Made by a program: the position numbers and the translations under genes
Notes under the pieces: model-generated
Told to the model about the DNA's origin: nothing
What the model saw: only the letters and a program-made list of their open reading frames with translations
Database searches by the model: none
DNA from: Arthrinium phaeospermum
Lineage: Eukaryota; Ascomycota; Sordariomycetes; Amphisphaeriales; Apiosporaceae
Assembly (NCBI GenBank): GCA_006503535.1
Contig: QYRS01000013.1
Span: 744,001-808,000 of the forward strand
DNA length: 64,000 nt
Direction of reading: 5' to 3'
Shown here: piece after piece, positions 28,401 to 43,400 of the stretch
Numbering within the stretch: the stretch's first letter is position 1
How the letters are laid out: each line of letters starts with the position of its first letter

Positions 28401-31400
28401 CAACATCTCACAGGACTCTGCGCACAGGTCGTCCCAGGGCAGTGTCGCAACAAAGGACAGTGAACCGTCTCTTTCGCCGGAACGTGATGCGGTTGATCCT
28501 AGGGCCAAGCTCTTTGAGACTCTGGGCGACTATTCGGGGAACCCCCATGCAGATGAGCTCCCCAACGCCAACAGCCAAACGGAAAATGGACAGCAACAAT
28601 CACGGCCGCCTGTCCCGGCCAAGGACACAAAGAGAGCGGGTAGCCCTACTCTGGGCCTACCGGCCAACCCCCGGGGCGGGCTGCCGGCAACCCCTCGGTC
28701 CGCAAAAGCTATAAATGGGGAACCTGTATCATCGTCAACCACACCGGCCCCCGCAAATCTGCGCAATACCTCACCGTTAACTGCACCTGCGACTCCCCAG
28801 ACTGCCTCTCTGCCGCCAAAATCTAACGAATCGGAAACAACATCGTCAGCCACGCCGGCGCCCGCCAACGCACGTGCGACCCCTCCATTGACAACGCCCC
28901 ACGACCCGGAAGCTGCATCGTCATCCCCGTCCGCACCGGCCAACGGTACCCAGCCACTGTGGCAACGCCGAGCATCCAAATCAGATGCCAGCATAAAGGT
29001 CCCAGACCTCACACTGACCGTCAGTCACGGATCAACCGGTACAACCTCGTTAACTTCACAACCGCTCAACGGGCCACCTGTGCCTTCTAAGACTGAATCA
29101 CCCTTGCCTCTCAAGTCATCGTCAGGCCTGCCCGGACGCAATATCCGCCCAGCCCCACCGCCTCCCACCAAAGCACCCGCATCCAAGGACCTTGACAAAG
29201 ACGAAGAGATGAAGAAACTCGCAGCTTCTGTGAGGGCTGTCGCCAAGTGGGGAAGCGGCTCCGGGTCACCTAAGCAGGAAGAGAATAAGGCACCCGCACC
29301 CGGCCCGGCCGCTGGCTCAAGCCCGAGTATTGCACCTGCGCGTGATGGAAACATGCAGAAAGGGGCCGTTGTAGAGAAGAGGAGCCAGGATTTTGTGTCA
29401 CCCCTGTCATCGCCCGAGGTTCACCCTTCGTCCCAACGTGGCCAGCCAGGAGCCTCCCAGGCGGCCACCGGACGTCCGAGCACTGTGCAAAACTCTGATG
29501 GCCGAGACCAGCCCAGCCAGTCCCAAATGCCCCGCGATGGACAGTCCATGCCACGCCAACAAGGTGACATGTCTCGTCCCAACGAGCAACAGTCGATGAA
29601 GTCTCCTATGCACCAGCGATCGCACGAGCAGCTTGAGCAGCAGCAGCAGCAGCAGCAGCCCCAAGCGCTCGCGAACCAGAAATCCTACTCGAGCCTAGAC
29701 GAGGCCTCGCCCACCGCTTCTACTACCCCCGGGGGTCGCCGCCTCCTGGCCCCAATGGAGCCCCCGCGCCTCGCACGCGCCCCTCGCTCAGCATGGTGGG
29801 CGAGGAGGTCTCCTTCACCGAGCCCACGCCGCTCACCGACGGCCAGCAGACGGAGCTGACGAACGCCATCATGCTGTTCCGCCGCCACGACCGGCCCGTC
29901 GCGGACGAGTACCCCGTCCTCAACGCGCCGCCCCTGCGGCCTTGCCACCTCCAGTGCCTCGGCGACCACCAGGGCTTCATCCGCACCAAGAACGCGGTGC
30001 ACTCCATCGCGTGCGCCACCTGCCACGTCGAGGACCGGGAGCCGCGGTACGTCTGCACCACCTGCTCCGTGCGGGTGTGCCTGCGCTGCCGTGACCTGCT
30101 GGAGAAGCACAAGGACACGGCCGTGGTGCTGGGCCTGGTCCAAGGAGGTGGCCAGGCGGCAGGGGCGGCGGGGGCGGCATAGGAAGGGATGAATGTATCA
30201 TGAACGACGGCGTTTTTCAAGGGACAAAGGATACCATTGACTACTTTTTTTGCTTTCACATTCTAATGGAACAAATTTGACCATGACCAGAACGGACCGG
30301 GTTCTCTGCTGAGTGAATGCAGTTCCACGGCGATTCTTGCCAAACATTCACAGAGATGAAGCGCAACCGTGATTAGAAAATGTGACGTATACTACGCCGA
30401 GCGGGCTCGGGGTAGGAGGGCGAGACAACGAGATGTTCATAGCGGAGTCAGGAATCGTCATGGCTCACGCCGTGTCTCTGTAAGCCCAAAGGTAGGAACA
30501 GGTATATCATATCCATTGACAGTTAGGTCTCCAACTTCAGGGCTCCGGATCCTTCTGCACGTCTGAGTTGTACCGTTCGCAACTACCGCTTCTGTAGGAT
30601 GAGTTGGCCTGCTGTTTTGCACTTCACATATTACGTCCACATAATCCCTTGTATTTTGCGAATACTAGATTATCCCATCTAATAATATACTTGATATGCC
30701 ATATTTATTAGCTACCTAGTGATCCCAAAATCGGTATCTTTTAAATATTAAAAAACACTATTTTCTCTATACGCAGTACAGATTATGAGGCTCAAGCGTG
30801 CTGCAAATACCTATAAGTAAGGATTTCTGCTCTGACACCGATGCGCTTACAGTTGACCGCTATATTAGACCTAACGTTCAGGGCGGTCGGTCCCTAAAGC
30901 GTGCGGCTTTTAGTGCATCCTTTAGTTGTCAGTTCCCAAACCAGTGCCAGCCCCTCCTCAAGGCCCGGCACTTCGGTGGGGTAACACCCGCCTCCCGCGT
31001 AAAGTATGTACATGTCACCCAAGCTATGGGGCCTGCCAGATCGACAGAGCAGCAAGGGCCCTGGCATCAATTGATCTGGGCTTATTAGGTAGGTAGATTT
31101 CCGCATTTGCACTTCAAGGCCTTGGGGGGCACGCCATCTATCGACTTCCTTTCTCCATGTCGACCTCACCAGCCTCTTGCTGTTCACGATGTCGTCGACC
31201 TCGGGTCTGAGTCGGACTCGATCACTCCGCAAGCCTGCCACCAGCAGTGCCGGCAGCACGAACCAAAAGGAAAACAGCAAGTTGGCGCCGCCGCCGCCCC
31301 CGTCCTCCAATGACGCCGGAAAAGCATCGCCGAGCCGCCTGCCACAGGTCAAGCCTCTGACACGGTCCGCAACTACCACTGCCTCTACTACTGCAAGCGC

Positions 31401-34400
31401 CCGAGCCCGGGCAACAAACCCGACGAGGTCTTCTACGGCGTCAAATGCAGCACCAGCAACAACAACATCATCATCATCATCATCAACAATAACAACAAGC
31501 AGGCCGCCATTATCCGGCATCCTCCCCAGTAGAAATGGCCTAGCTACGACGAGACGGGCGAGCCCGACTACGACCGAGAACACAGCAGCGGCGGCAAGGC
31601 CTTTGGGGAGAACGCCCACTGCACGCCATGCACCTTCCGCGTCGGCAAACATAAGAAGTGTCAGCAGAGAATCGGCGGCCCCGACCCAAAGGCCATCGAG
31701 CTCTGGCGGCGTCTCGTCGACGTCCACTACGATTTCGAGATCCAAAACGCTTGGGCACTCGCGGGCCAAGTCTACAGCAACCGGTCTCACCGCCGCCACC
31801 ACCCTCAAACCGCCAAGCTCTCGAGTCTCGAATGCTGCCTCGTCGACCGTCTCAACGAAGCCGACAACTCGCTCCCAGACACTGCAGGCACGCGGCGCGA
31901 CCCACCGGGCCTCTGCCTCGACATCTGCTGCCACTGCAGCAGCAGCTACAGCTCCGCCCTCTTTGCCTGCTGCAGCCCAGAATCGCCCGGCCTTCAACAC
32001 CAATCAGCAACACTTCTCGCCGCTCAAGTCGCAAGCGCCGAAGCCCCTCACCTCGACCTTCTTGGCGCCGCCCTCGCCCTCGAAGCTTCCCTCCAATGTC
32101 GCCATCTCGGCCGAGACGGCACGCCTGCAGACGGAGCTGCTACAGCTGTCGCTCCTGCACCGCGACGCCGGGCACACGGCGGCCGAGTGGCACGAAAGTG
32201 CGCAGCGCAAGCTGGGCGCCCGGTTCGCCGAGCTGGTCCGGGCCGAGCAGGCGCTGGGCGGGCGCGAGCGCGACGGGGTCGAAGCGCGCAACGCCGCGGC
32301 GCTGGTGCAGTGGGGCGCCGCCCGCGCCAGCACCCAGGTCGTCGGCGGGCTCGAGGAGAAGGTCCAGATGCTAGACCAGGTCGTCAACGGCGTCTGGCGG
32401 TTCGGCGAGCCCGGCGGGCGCTACGCCCGGGTCGTTGAGGAGTTCGAGGACTGGGCCGGCCGCTTGCAGGGTATCATGGAGGCGCGCCGCAAGGGGGATC
32501 TTAACTCGCTGCTGGGCAGCGGCTTGGATGCTAACAACGACAAGGGCGGCGAAGAGGTGCTCTTCATTGGCGATCTGGAGAACCGCTGGCAGGACGAGTG
32601 CCCGGGCCTCGTACGGAAGCTGGAGGAGTGGCGTCGTATACTGCGTCATCTCGGCCCGGCCCCTGATGATAATGCTACTGCTACCACAACTACGACGGAA
32701 GAAGGAGGGGAGGGTGGCGGCCAAAAGTCGAGCCTGGCCAAGATTCTCGAGGGCTGCACGAGCATGGTGGACGACATGCTGGCCGAGCTGGCCCTGATGG
32801 AGCAGATGGTGCGCGAGGCGGTCCGGGCCGAGGACGACTGGATCGAGGCCATGAATAAGGAGCTGAACCTCGGCAACGAGAAGGATACCCCAGGAGATAG
32901 ATCGGCGCCGCTTTGGAAGATGGTCGTATGAAATTGAAACGAACCAGCACGATGGGCAGGTAGCCCCCCTGCCTGCTACAGATATACGCACGTTCTTGCC
33001 TTGTCGTTTTTAGAGTCTCTGGTTTGCATACATCAACCACATCTGTCAGTCACAATGTGGTGGTGGTGGTGGTGGTGGTACTTCAAGGTTACTATGGGAT
33101 GCGTCATAGAAAAGCGTGTCTTGCACGTTTCTGATTGGGGGGGGGGGGGGGGGGGGGGGTCTTCTATCTGCTACGAAGGAGTCGGCTATATGGGTGTTTT
33201 AAAAGCGTGTACTACTGTGTATAGAGAGGGTTGTTCCCTGGATTCTGTAATATATAGAGTAGAGGCACCGTGTCTAAGTGCTAACACTTAATCCGAGAAA
33301 CGGCATCTTCAGTAGTATACACACGTCGCCGAGTACCCTTGGTTCATCAGCCCCGATTCCTTGCTCGGTAACAGATCAGGAGCAGGGAAATGGCTATCGT
33401 CCTCGCCAGTATCGAGGCGGAGACAAGGAAGCGGATGACAGTATCATCCGGGTCACTCCTTGCGCCGATCAGATGTAGCATCCCATCTTCGACGGCAAGG
33501 GCCTGGGACGGGCAATCCAGTGGAGGTCTTCGTCGGCAGCGGCGTGATCACGCTGTACGCGGGCATAACGGCGATAGTCGTCCAGGATATCGATGGCAGC
33601 ATCACCGAGCTCACGGTAGTGGGGACTTGGCATCGTGCGGACGTCGTCCACCCAGATTCGGTCCTCGACGAAGACTTCGCTCCACCATCTGGGGTTTAGC
33701 CACAGTGCCAGTTGGCGCAGAGACTCGAACCAAAAGAGCAAGGTGACAGTGTCGGGGGTCCGGATCACGTCTTCGGGAATTGTGGTCTGGTCGCCAACGT
33801 CGTCGCTGTCGCCCATGTCATCCGCGCGGCTCCCGACGTAGTCCAGCGCCACGCGTTGGAACGAGGAGACGATTTTCCGGAAGTAACGGAAGGCTTCCGG
33901 GTCCGGGGAAACTGCCTAGCTATCCGGGCGTCGCGGGGACTAGTACCGAGCCGCTGGTCCGGGCCATCCTCGGTGGGGTGCAGTGAGCTGTAATCGGGCA
34001 TACTGGTGATAACGAGGATGTCGGTGGCTGGGTTGCAGCGTACCTGGCGACTTCTACGGGAGCCGTGGCCGCGCCATCTACGACGAGCAGTGGATGCGGG
34101 GCCCACGTACTGCCAAACGCGGAGGCTCTCGGGGTACGCGCGGGTGACGACGTCGCGAGACTCACGGCAGGCTGAGCCCAGCGATCGGAGTAGCAACTTA
34201 GAAACGATATCATCCTCCGGCTCGTCGTCGTCCTCGGCCAAGGCAAAAAAGCCGTCAACCATACATACGCCAATATGGCTTGGCTGATCCTCGGTGTACT
34301 CGGGGCAGCGGCTGTGACAGTTACAGAAATTCCCACCACCAGAACACACGAGTGCATGGTCGAGTACGTGCGGTGGTGTATGGCGAGCCGGAGGGCACGG

Positions 34401-37400
34401 TCGGTGTCGGGCAGGGCCTCGAGCCATATCTTGTTTCTAAGTTCTGGAGGAAGATCGGGGAATCTCAGGAACGATGCCGCGGGTTTCAGTGGTGGCGATG
34501 TGTCCATGGTTGCAGCCCGTGTCCGCGTATGTGTATGTGCTGTCGATTGATCCTTCCTCGACTCTTCCTTATGTGCTGCTCGGGGTGAGCTTCTACTATG
34601 TATGTAATTTGTCGCAGTGGCCATCTTTCGTTCGGCTGCGGGGCCAGGCTATCTGGACTAAGATCACATGCTTTTGATTTTTTTTAGGGGTTTCAGGGGA
34701 GGCTACGCATTTAACCTTTCTTCTGGCCATCCAGGTCCATCGGGCAATGATTATATTGCCTACCTTATGTGCCCAAACGCTTGATGATTTATTGAGTTTG
34801 GCGGATGAGGCTGTGAGGGGCATTTCAAAAGAAAACAATCAATCATAATGCTTTTACTACAGTACGAGAACGTTGAATCCTGGGCCGACCAGGCATAGTT
34901 AAAAGGGGGTACTCTAGACTATTTCCCCTTTCGTATCGGCTCCAAGCCAAACAGATCTTCCGAAAGTACAGCGTTCCCACTGGCATCCAATGGCACCTCG
35001 CCAAATAGGAAAGCAGTTCTCTCTCGGGTTGCATTGGCAGATGGACGCTTACGATGGTTGCCCGAGGGAGACGCTGTCGAGGGTGAGTTCTTTGGCTTCT
35101 GTGACCCAAAAACCTCGGGTTTGGAGGATGCCGATTGGTCTGGCTCGAGCATCCAAGAGAATGAGGATTGTGCTAAAGATGAGCGTGTAGGAATAGGTGC
35201 CGGTGGCCGCGGGAGCACGGTAGCTTGGGTAGGTGTTGCTGTTCTAGAGGTTGATGATAGGGGGTCAGTGTCCATAGCATCGGAACGGCCGTTATTGCTC
35301 GTGGTTTCTTTCGTGGGAGATACAGATGTGCAGCTAGGGATGTGAGGGGCGTCTTTGGGCGTTGGGGAATCAACAGCCATCTCGGGTGCGCTGATGACCA
35401 TTGCTGCGACCGCATCAGTTGGAGGATCTGGCGATTGTGGCTTGGCTTCAGGCCCGGGATGGCTTGGTGCCGGAGGGAAATATTCGTCCTCTGGCAGCGC
35501 TATAGTCGAATCCTCCAAGTAGATTTTCACAAATTGAACTTTGGCGGCCGCTATTTCCAAGGCTTCTGATTGCTTCTGCTTGTCATCGGAATCCGATGTT
35601 GCCAATGTCTTCAGCGTAGTGATGGTCTCATCCAACAGCGACGCTAGATGCTTGTTTCTCTGGTCCATAGTGGCCACGGCTTGCATGGCTGTATTGTTAG
35701 GCCCAGGCTCGGCAAAAAGATCGCGGCTTGCTTTCATCGTTGTCTTAGCTTCGCTAACATTGCGGCGTATCTCGCCGAGGGCATCTCGCACGGCCTGATT
35801 AATGCCGAGCTTTTCGCCCCTTTCGAGGACACCCTTGGCCGCACCCTGAAACAAGGCTTCTACACCACCTTGCTGCTGGATAAAGCGTTGAGGGGAGAGA
35901 GGTGACCGCAATCCTAGGGCGTTTTGTCTTAAGCCTAAGCCCAATGATCTTGGCGTGCTGGGTTGCGAGGGAGCCTTGGGCGAGTCTGGCGGTTTACCAG
36001 TGTACTTCAAAATGAGTGTTGAGCCTCCGGCAGGAGTTAGATGGTTCTTAAGATATACCGCGTCATCTATGAATGTATGCGGTCCATAGGGACCCTCGGG
36101 TGGTGGATACTTCAATAGGAGCTGCAGAGCGACAGAGTAGTCGGCCTCGATGACTACATGATACGAGTCAGTGCATCTAACGTTGCTACGTATGGGGTGG
36201 GAAACTCACGATCCCAGCGAATCCTGACCATCATGGCAGTACAAACCAGATCTATAAGCTGCAAAGAAGGATCAATGGCGAAAAGGGTATCCCAAAGCAC
36301 GAGCATCTGGTCAAAAGGAAATTCACGGCTGAAGAGCAGTCGGATCCACCGGCTGGAGAGAGGTTAGATAACCTGACGTCGAGGAGGGATTGCCATAAAC
36401 CCACATAAGGAAGATCTGAGGCAGGATCTCGATAGCCTTCAGGTGATTCGACAGGTCAGGGTCGACTTTATACAATAAGACTTCGTGGATGTACTGGCTC
36501 TTTTCAACGATGCTCGACTGCCCCCCTCGGGCCTCGTCAGCGACCTCGTAGAAGGCCTTTGCGTGGTCCATGACTTTGGAGAACAGGGCAAAGGCGTCAT
36601 GCTCGGCGAAGGACGCATCCAGCATCTCAATCATAGTCAAGTCTGCCTGGCCTTCAAAGGCTGTCTCGGCTGGATTAATGGCATCTCGTTCGACGACGAA
36701 GAGAATAGGCGCGAGGAGCTCGTGCATTCCCTGACGATAGCCCCCAACGCCAGGGTTCAGCTTGCAGTAAATGAAGAGCACATCCAGTATCATGGTCTGT
36801 ATACGGGCTTCATGGTAGAACGGCTCATCGGGTAGGCGCTGAACATCCTGCAAGATCTCGGCCCGCAGAACCTCGTCCTGCCTCAACGTGTTCCATGGTG
36901 ACTAGCGAAGTATTAGCATGTATAGTTCTGGGTATGCGGTAGGTAACCTTTATCTGTCACATGACTTACATCGGGGTCGTCGGCCAAAGGGTCGGTATTG
37001 ACAGTGGCCAAGTACTCGGGATGGTTGATATACTTTAGGAAATGGTCTCTCAACGACGCGTAGGTGCTTCTCGACTCCAGAAGCGCGTGGGTCCAGCTGG
37101 CGGTATCGGAGCCATGGCCGAGCAAGAAGGTTTTCCAGCATATTGATCTGCAGCCGGAGATGCAGGGGCTGCCGGGGCCATTGAACTTGACAGCGCGCTG
37201 TAAGTCGGCCAGGCTAGAATGTCTTACGGTTTCTTGCCATCGTTCTCTGAGAAGTAAAAGGTGCACAGGTCAGCCAAACATTCGACTCTCGGCTAATGCA
37301 AGTAGTCACAGCATGCATGGGCAGTCTCACGTCGACTCAGCCAGAGATCGCATCCTGATGAGATGAGGTCAATCTCCCCCCAGGGAAGTCCGGATGAGGC

Positions 37401-40400
37401 GAGGCGAGGCGAGGCGATGGGGCCGGGATACTTGCGCTGAGTCGCAGTGCTGTGTCAAGTGTACCTGCAGATGACTTAAGATGTTGATGCGCCGAAGTCT
37501 AATGCGGCTGTACAGATAAGGTATCGACTTGATCTATCCTGAGGCTGCTTGCACTCAACTTAGACCAATTGCGATTGCGAGCTGAGGACGGACGGAAAGC
37601 CGCCAACTGCGGGGCAGATGGCAGCCAGACGGCAGCGCTCCTGCGGGCACATGACGTACCTTGACTGCAACCCCTCCATCCAGAACGGCGAAAACAAGAC
37701 GCGCGGGCATTTTCCGTGCATCGCATCGACTTACCCCGGACTGTACCTACAGTATGTCCCGATCAATCAAGGCAGATAAGGACAATGCTAAGCTCCTCCT
37801 ACTTAAGGTACGATCTGCTGCCTCGGCAAATCATGTCCCATCGACCTAGCTAAGTGCATAGCCGATTTGTCATCAAGGGTAAGCTCAGAGAGGGCCAGAG
37901 AGGGCCAGAGAGGGTCAGAGAGGAGAGAGATCCATCCCAATACCGAGTGCCCCGAATCTGGGGCCCTTCGGAGTTATCGTGATGATTGGTCCACCACTTG
38001 TATGCAATGCCGGATCAATCTGACCTGGCTACAAATGGGCGACATTTATAGTATACACCACTAGTCACCACGTCCCGTCTTCGCTGCTTCGATTTCGAGG
38101 GAAAAAATACTTACGTATTGCTATTTGCCCTCTGCATACATCATCGCTTTAGAGTAGAAGAGTTTTTCTGGATTTCTTAGAAATTATCTTCGTCTGTCTT
38201 CAAAGACGTCATCGGTGAGATAACACGATGACAGCGCCGACTCCGGATCTGCCGAACCTCGCCGCCGACGACTCGATGTTGTCTCGCAAGTTCGGCCGCG
38301 AGACGGCCAACTATTTCTCTGGCAGCCCTCTGAACCGCGTTTCGTTCTTGCGGGCCGAGCATGGCTTCTTGGCCTCGGCCTTTTCACACCCACGGCCTCA
38401 TTCCTGCCATGAACAACCTGTCGCCCGCGGTCCAGGACGCGTCCAACCTCGGCTTTGTCACCAAGGCGGATATCGAGCCCCTGACCGGGGCCGAACCCTT
38501 CCGGCAAACGGAGGAGGAATGGGTCAAGAGCTTCAACTCGGACATCATCTCCCCGTCATCCTGTTCTTGGGTCTGGACGAGAAGAAGACCACGGGATTCG
38601 AGTACAAGGACTTCAAGGGTGCCCCGTACTTCGCTATTGATGTGACCCCGAAGGACAGCCTCGCCGAAAAGGCAAACAGTGTCATCGAGGCGGTGAAGGC
38701 CAAGGGATTGGACTTCTCCAAGTCGGCTAGGATGATGTCATTGACTGCACCAGAAGGTGAGTGAGAAGAGATCATAGGACGGAGGAACACGAGACAAAAA
38801 AAAACTCGAGGCTGACTATTATTTTCCCTTCTCGCAGCCGCCATATACGCACAAGCCCGGGCTCTGCTGGACTGGAACGCGCGGAACCCCTTCTGCGCCG
38901 GCTGCGGGGGCCGCACACTGTCCGTAAACAGCGGGCACAAGCGAAGGTGCCCTCCGACGGACTATGCGGGGGTTGCCGAGGGGAACCCCCCAAGGAGCGA
39001 GGCGACTGCCCGACGCGGCACGGCGTCTCGAACCTCTGCTTCCCGCGGACCGACCCGACCATCATCGTGGCCGTCGTATCCGCCGACGGGACCAAGCTCC
39101 TGCTCGGACGGAACAAGCGTTTCCCGCCGGATTGGTACAGCACCCTGGCCGGCTTCCTGGAGCCCGGCGAGTCGATCGAGGAGGCGGTCCGCCGCGAGGT
39201 GTGGGAGGAGAGCGGCGTGACGGCGGGCCGGGTGGTCCTCCACAGCTCGCAGCCGTGGCCGTACCCGGCGAACCTGATGATTGGCGCCATTGCCCAGGCC
39301 ACGCCCGACGGCGAGACGATCGACTTGGGTAACGACCCGGAGTTGGAAGACGCCAAGTGGTTCACCATGGAAGAGGTCAGGGACGCTCTGACGACCGGCG
39401 TCAGCGACTTGGGTGGCCCGGCTCCCTCTACCTACAAGGAGGGAGGTTTGAGACTGCCTCCCCAAACGGCTATTGCGAACCGGTTGATTGATTCGGTATG
39501 TGGCGGATACCTCGCAGCTGTATCCAAGATGTGAGAGGAGGGATAGTTGCCATGGACTAAACGGGCGTCATCACTGATGGGGTAGATGTTGATGATTGGC
39601 ACATTGCACATGTTCCGAAAGGCTGGGACTCATCAGGGTTGTTCAAGCAAGAGGACCATAGGTAGATACTCGATAGACATCACGACTGTATACGGGCTCA
39701 ACGTGGACGCGGGTTACGATAGTGCAATTGAACGCGAAGTGGCCACGGGAACCAAGTACTGTCGGATTATGTATCCACGCAACTGCCATCTCAGATCAGG
39801 CCCTCTTTCTCTAGCCGTGCTAACTCCTCCGCCTCATTTTGCTTCTCTTCAGCCGTCATGTCAGATTCCCCGTCGACTGCCGTCCACCAGCGGCCCTGTC
39901 CATCCGCGGTAGGTAATTCCAAATTGTCGTCACTATCGTTGTCTTCGATGAAGTCCTCGAACCCCATATTTGCAATCGCCAGGTTGTTGAACATGGACGT
40001 GGCTCGGTTCCAAGGCATACGCACGCGGTGATAGTCATGCACGCCAGACCAGCGAGTCTCCAAGTCCCCCGATGGTTTCTCCTCGTAGCTGCGAATGCGT
40101 TCCGCCAAGATACAAGTCTTGTTTCTGAGCCCTTCGTCGTCTATGACGAGATACAGGGTTCGGTCAAGGGCATTACCTTCCAAGGCCCAGGTGGCTTGGA
40201 CGAACGTCTCGATGGCCGATAGGCTCGCGCCCGCCCACGCATTCGAGACAGGTGGGCGAAGGTCTGGCTTGGTGAAGGGAGACTCCACCCCTTCCCCAAA
40301 TCCCAGTCCTTTGAGATCTTCGAGTTGGTCTGACAAGACGAGCTTGAGGGAAGAAAAATAGCCAGGGTAGGAGTGCAGATGTACGAGGGCCCGGTTCAGT

Positions 40401-43400
40401 TGTTTATGACTGCTGAACCCTCTGGTATATTCTTCCTTGTTGAGTAGGATAAAGAGTAGGTAGGCAGCCGTAGGCTGTAGGATTAGGTAGCATTAGGTAG
40501 TATTGCAAAAAGAGCCTATATTAGATAGGCACTTTCTGCAACAGAAGATGAATATACCAGGCTTCCTATTCATCTTCATCTGGTTCATGGCTTTCGTGTC
40601 TGCACTGGGTGCGGTGATGAAGAGGACGCCTGCCATAGCTCTAGAAATAATCAATGGCAATGATGATGAACAGATGTCTGGGAACCGATAATGCCACTCT
40701 GTTCCTTGCTTACCTGTACCTTTATAGAGGCGTCTGTTTCGCCCGTCATTGCAGCACTTGGTTACTGTTGCCTAAGCTAGGTGGTAGGTAGCATGTAAGT
40801 TGGATTTTGCAGATCCTCAAGTGCTCTGAAGCAATACATGTGTGTAGGTTAATCCAGAATCCATGATTGGATGGTTATACATTAGCTAGGTAGGTAGTCA
40901 TTAGGGCGCGACAAAACACCATGCAGCCATGTACTTACTTTACAGTAGTTGACGCTACCATCGAGCACAGCACAAGGATGTAGGCGATCTCGACCTGCCA
41001 GTGAAAGATGCCCCGACCTGAGTTGTCTCTGTCTCCAGGCAGCTTAGGCACGCTGACCCAGCTGCCAGCCACTAAAATGCCACAGCATGTCGCCCCCACA
41101 GCTGCCGCGTGCCCTGGCCGCCCTAGCCGGCTGATTGGCGGGTGCCCCACCCAGCTGCCTCTGCGCGAGAATAAATACTTGCCTCCCTTCCCTCTTCTCT
41201 GACTTCTCTTTCCTTTCTTTATCATCAGTGGAGGTTAGACTAATTACCGTCATGTAATTAATTTAATTTTTCATTTGAGGCTCCGCTATGCGGCTTGCTG
41301 AGGGTTGATTTTATTCTCTATAATTTTCCTTCCGTTCCGGCCTCATCAATTGAAGGAGACGCTCTTCCTAATCAGCCGCCGACTCCAGCTCTTCCTGGTT
41401 CGCGACTGTGGGGTGTCTGCGACATTTCATTACATAGAACACTTTTCAATAGGTGAGAATTGGCGAGGCCACGGCTCTTAACTGTCGTGGTCATCAAATG
41501 CCGTAGTAAAAAACCATCGCTCCTGCGCGCAAATACGCTGTCACGCATGGTACGCTTCGCCCATTTTGCTTGATTGCTTGGTCACAACTTGCGGCATGGC
41601 TAGGTTTTCGGGTTCGCCTTGCTCGACTCGAAGAATCCCGTGATGTTCGGTCTGGCAAGATTTGCTTCTGCGCGTGCTGCCTCGAACCGTTGGAACTGAA
41701 ATCACCATGCTTCTGTTCTTTCTATCATGGAAAAACTACGGTCATGTTTTGTGCACCCTCATACGGTCTTCAGTGTTGCCAATGGCTGTCGGCATTTCCA
41801 GACTGGAGCATCGAACGTGAGGTATGAATGAAGTAATCAGCTCGTTTCCTGCAATACAAAATCATCGTTAAACCATGCTGAATTTTCATCGTTGTCTGCT
41901 ACCAGGTGACAAGATCTGGTACACACAATCACGCAGAGAATTTGCATTTGGTAACAAGAACGTGCAATTATTTGTGTGGCAAGGAGGTTCGTGTTGTCAT
42001 TGGCTGTCTATCTCATCTAGAACTGAATCCGATTTGACGGACGTGCTGTTTGTATACAGCGTCTTCGACATGGCAATATTACTTCCTCCTACGACCCAGT
42101 GACATGCTTAGTACAGGCGGCGAGGAGGAGACATGGAAGCCTTGATGACCAGGCTTCCAACGTTCTGCCAGCCCTTCTTCAGCAGAGAGACGAGGTAGTT
42201 GATGGCCAACATGATGTTGGAGATCAGCTCCTCGGTCTCCATGCCGACGTTGCCGACGGCGACGCCCATGCAGAGGACCTTCTTCAGCTGGAACTTGACG
42301 GTGGACTTGACCTCGGTGATCTTGCCGCTCAGGTCATCGGAGTGCGAGACGGGAGTGGGGAACTTGCCAGCCTTGGACAGACCGGGACCCAAGAGACGGG
42401 GGATCTGCTTGATCAGGGCCTCGGAGGCGATGAAGGCATCGTACTTGCGGGCAAGCTTCTTGATGAGCTTCTTGTTCTTGTTCAGCTTCTTCAAGTCGTC
42501 GGCGGACATGGCGTCGACACCACCGTGCTTGGCACGATCGATCTGTTCGTGGAAACTATTGTCAGCATCCGCGCTTCCGGCAGTCGGTCTCTTCTGGTCT
42601 CGGGCTTGCTTACATCGTGCTGGTCACCGAGAATGCAGATGGCCATGTTGGGGCGGGGAACGCTGGGCAGCTTGACGGTGCCAGAGAAACGCTTATCACG
42701 CTGGGGATCGTAGTTCTTCAGACCGATCTGGAGCTCGACGGTCTCCAAGAAGTTGCGCTTCTTCTCATTGTTGGAGTAGTCCAGGAGCTCCTGAACGTGC
42801 GTACGCACTCCGGCTGAAGGCGACAAACATGTTAGGAACTGATACCATGATGTTCATGTATCCAGGGGATGCGACTGCTTACCGACTGTGATCTTAGACA
42901 TCTTGACAGTCTTCCAGTAGATTCAATCTAATGGTGAGGAATACTGCGTTCGCGATGGATGATGGATGGGGATGGACAAATTTTGGAGGGGAAATCCAGT
43001 CGAACTTTTTTGGATTTGTTAAGTCCTGGCAATAATTTCGGGTGGCGCTTGTGGGAGTCGGTGGGGTTTGGCAAGCCTCATTGCGGGGCGGTGTATCTCA
43101 GCTGTGGCTCAGGTCAATCTGATTGGCCGTACTCCGTACCTAGGTACCTTCGACAATTGTATTCAGGCGCTGGTCCATTCAATGTTGCATGTGATCATCT
43201 ACAGAGGTATGTACTACTATCTACCTACTACCTACCTTAGCATGTGCAATTTGGTGTAGGTGTAGATCGAGCATTAACATCCAATATATACCTGAATCTG
43301 CATTTGATACGCAATGTCAAAGACGTCTCTAGCTTCTGCTAGGTGGCCCAGAACATGATTTGTCCCCAGCGGGCTACTACACGTTTCCTAGCATTAGGTC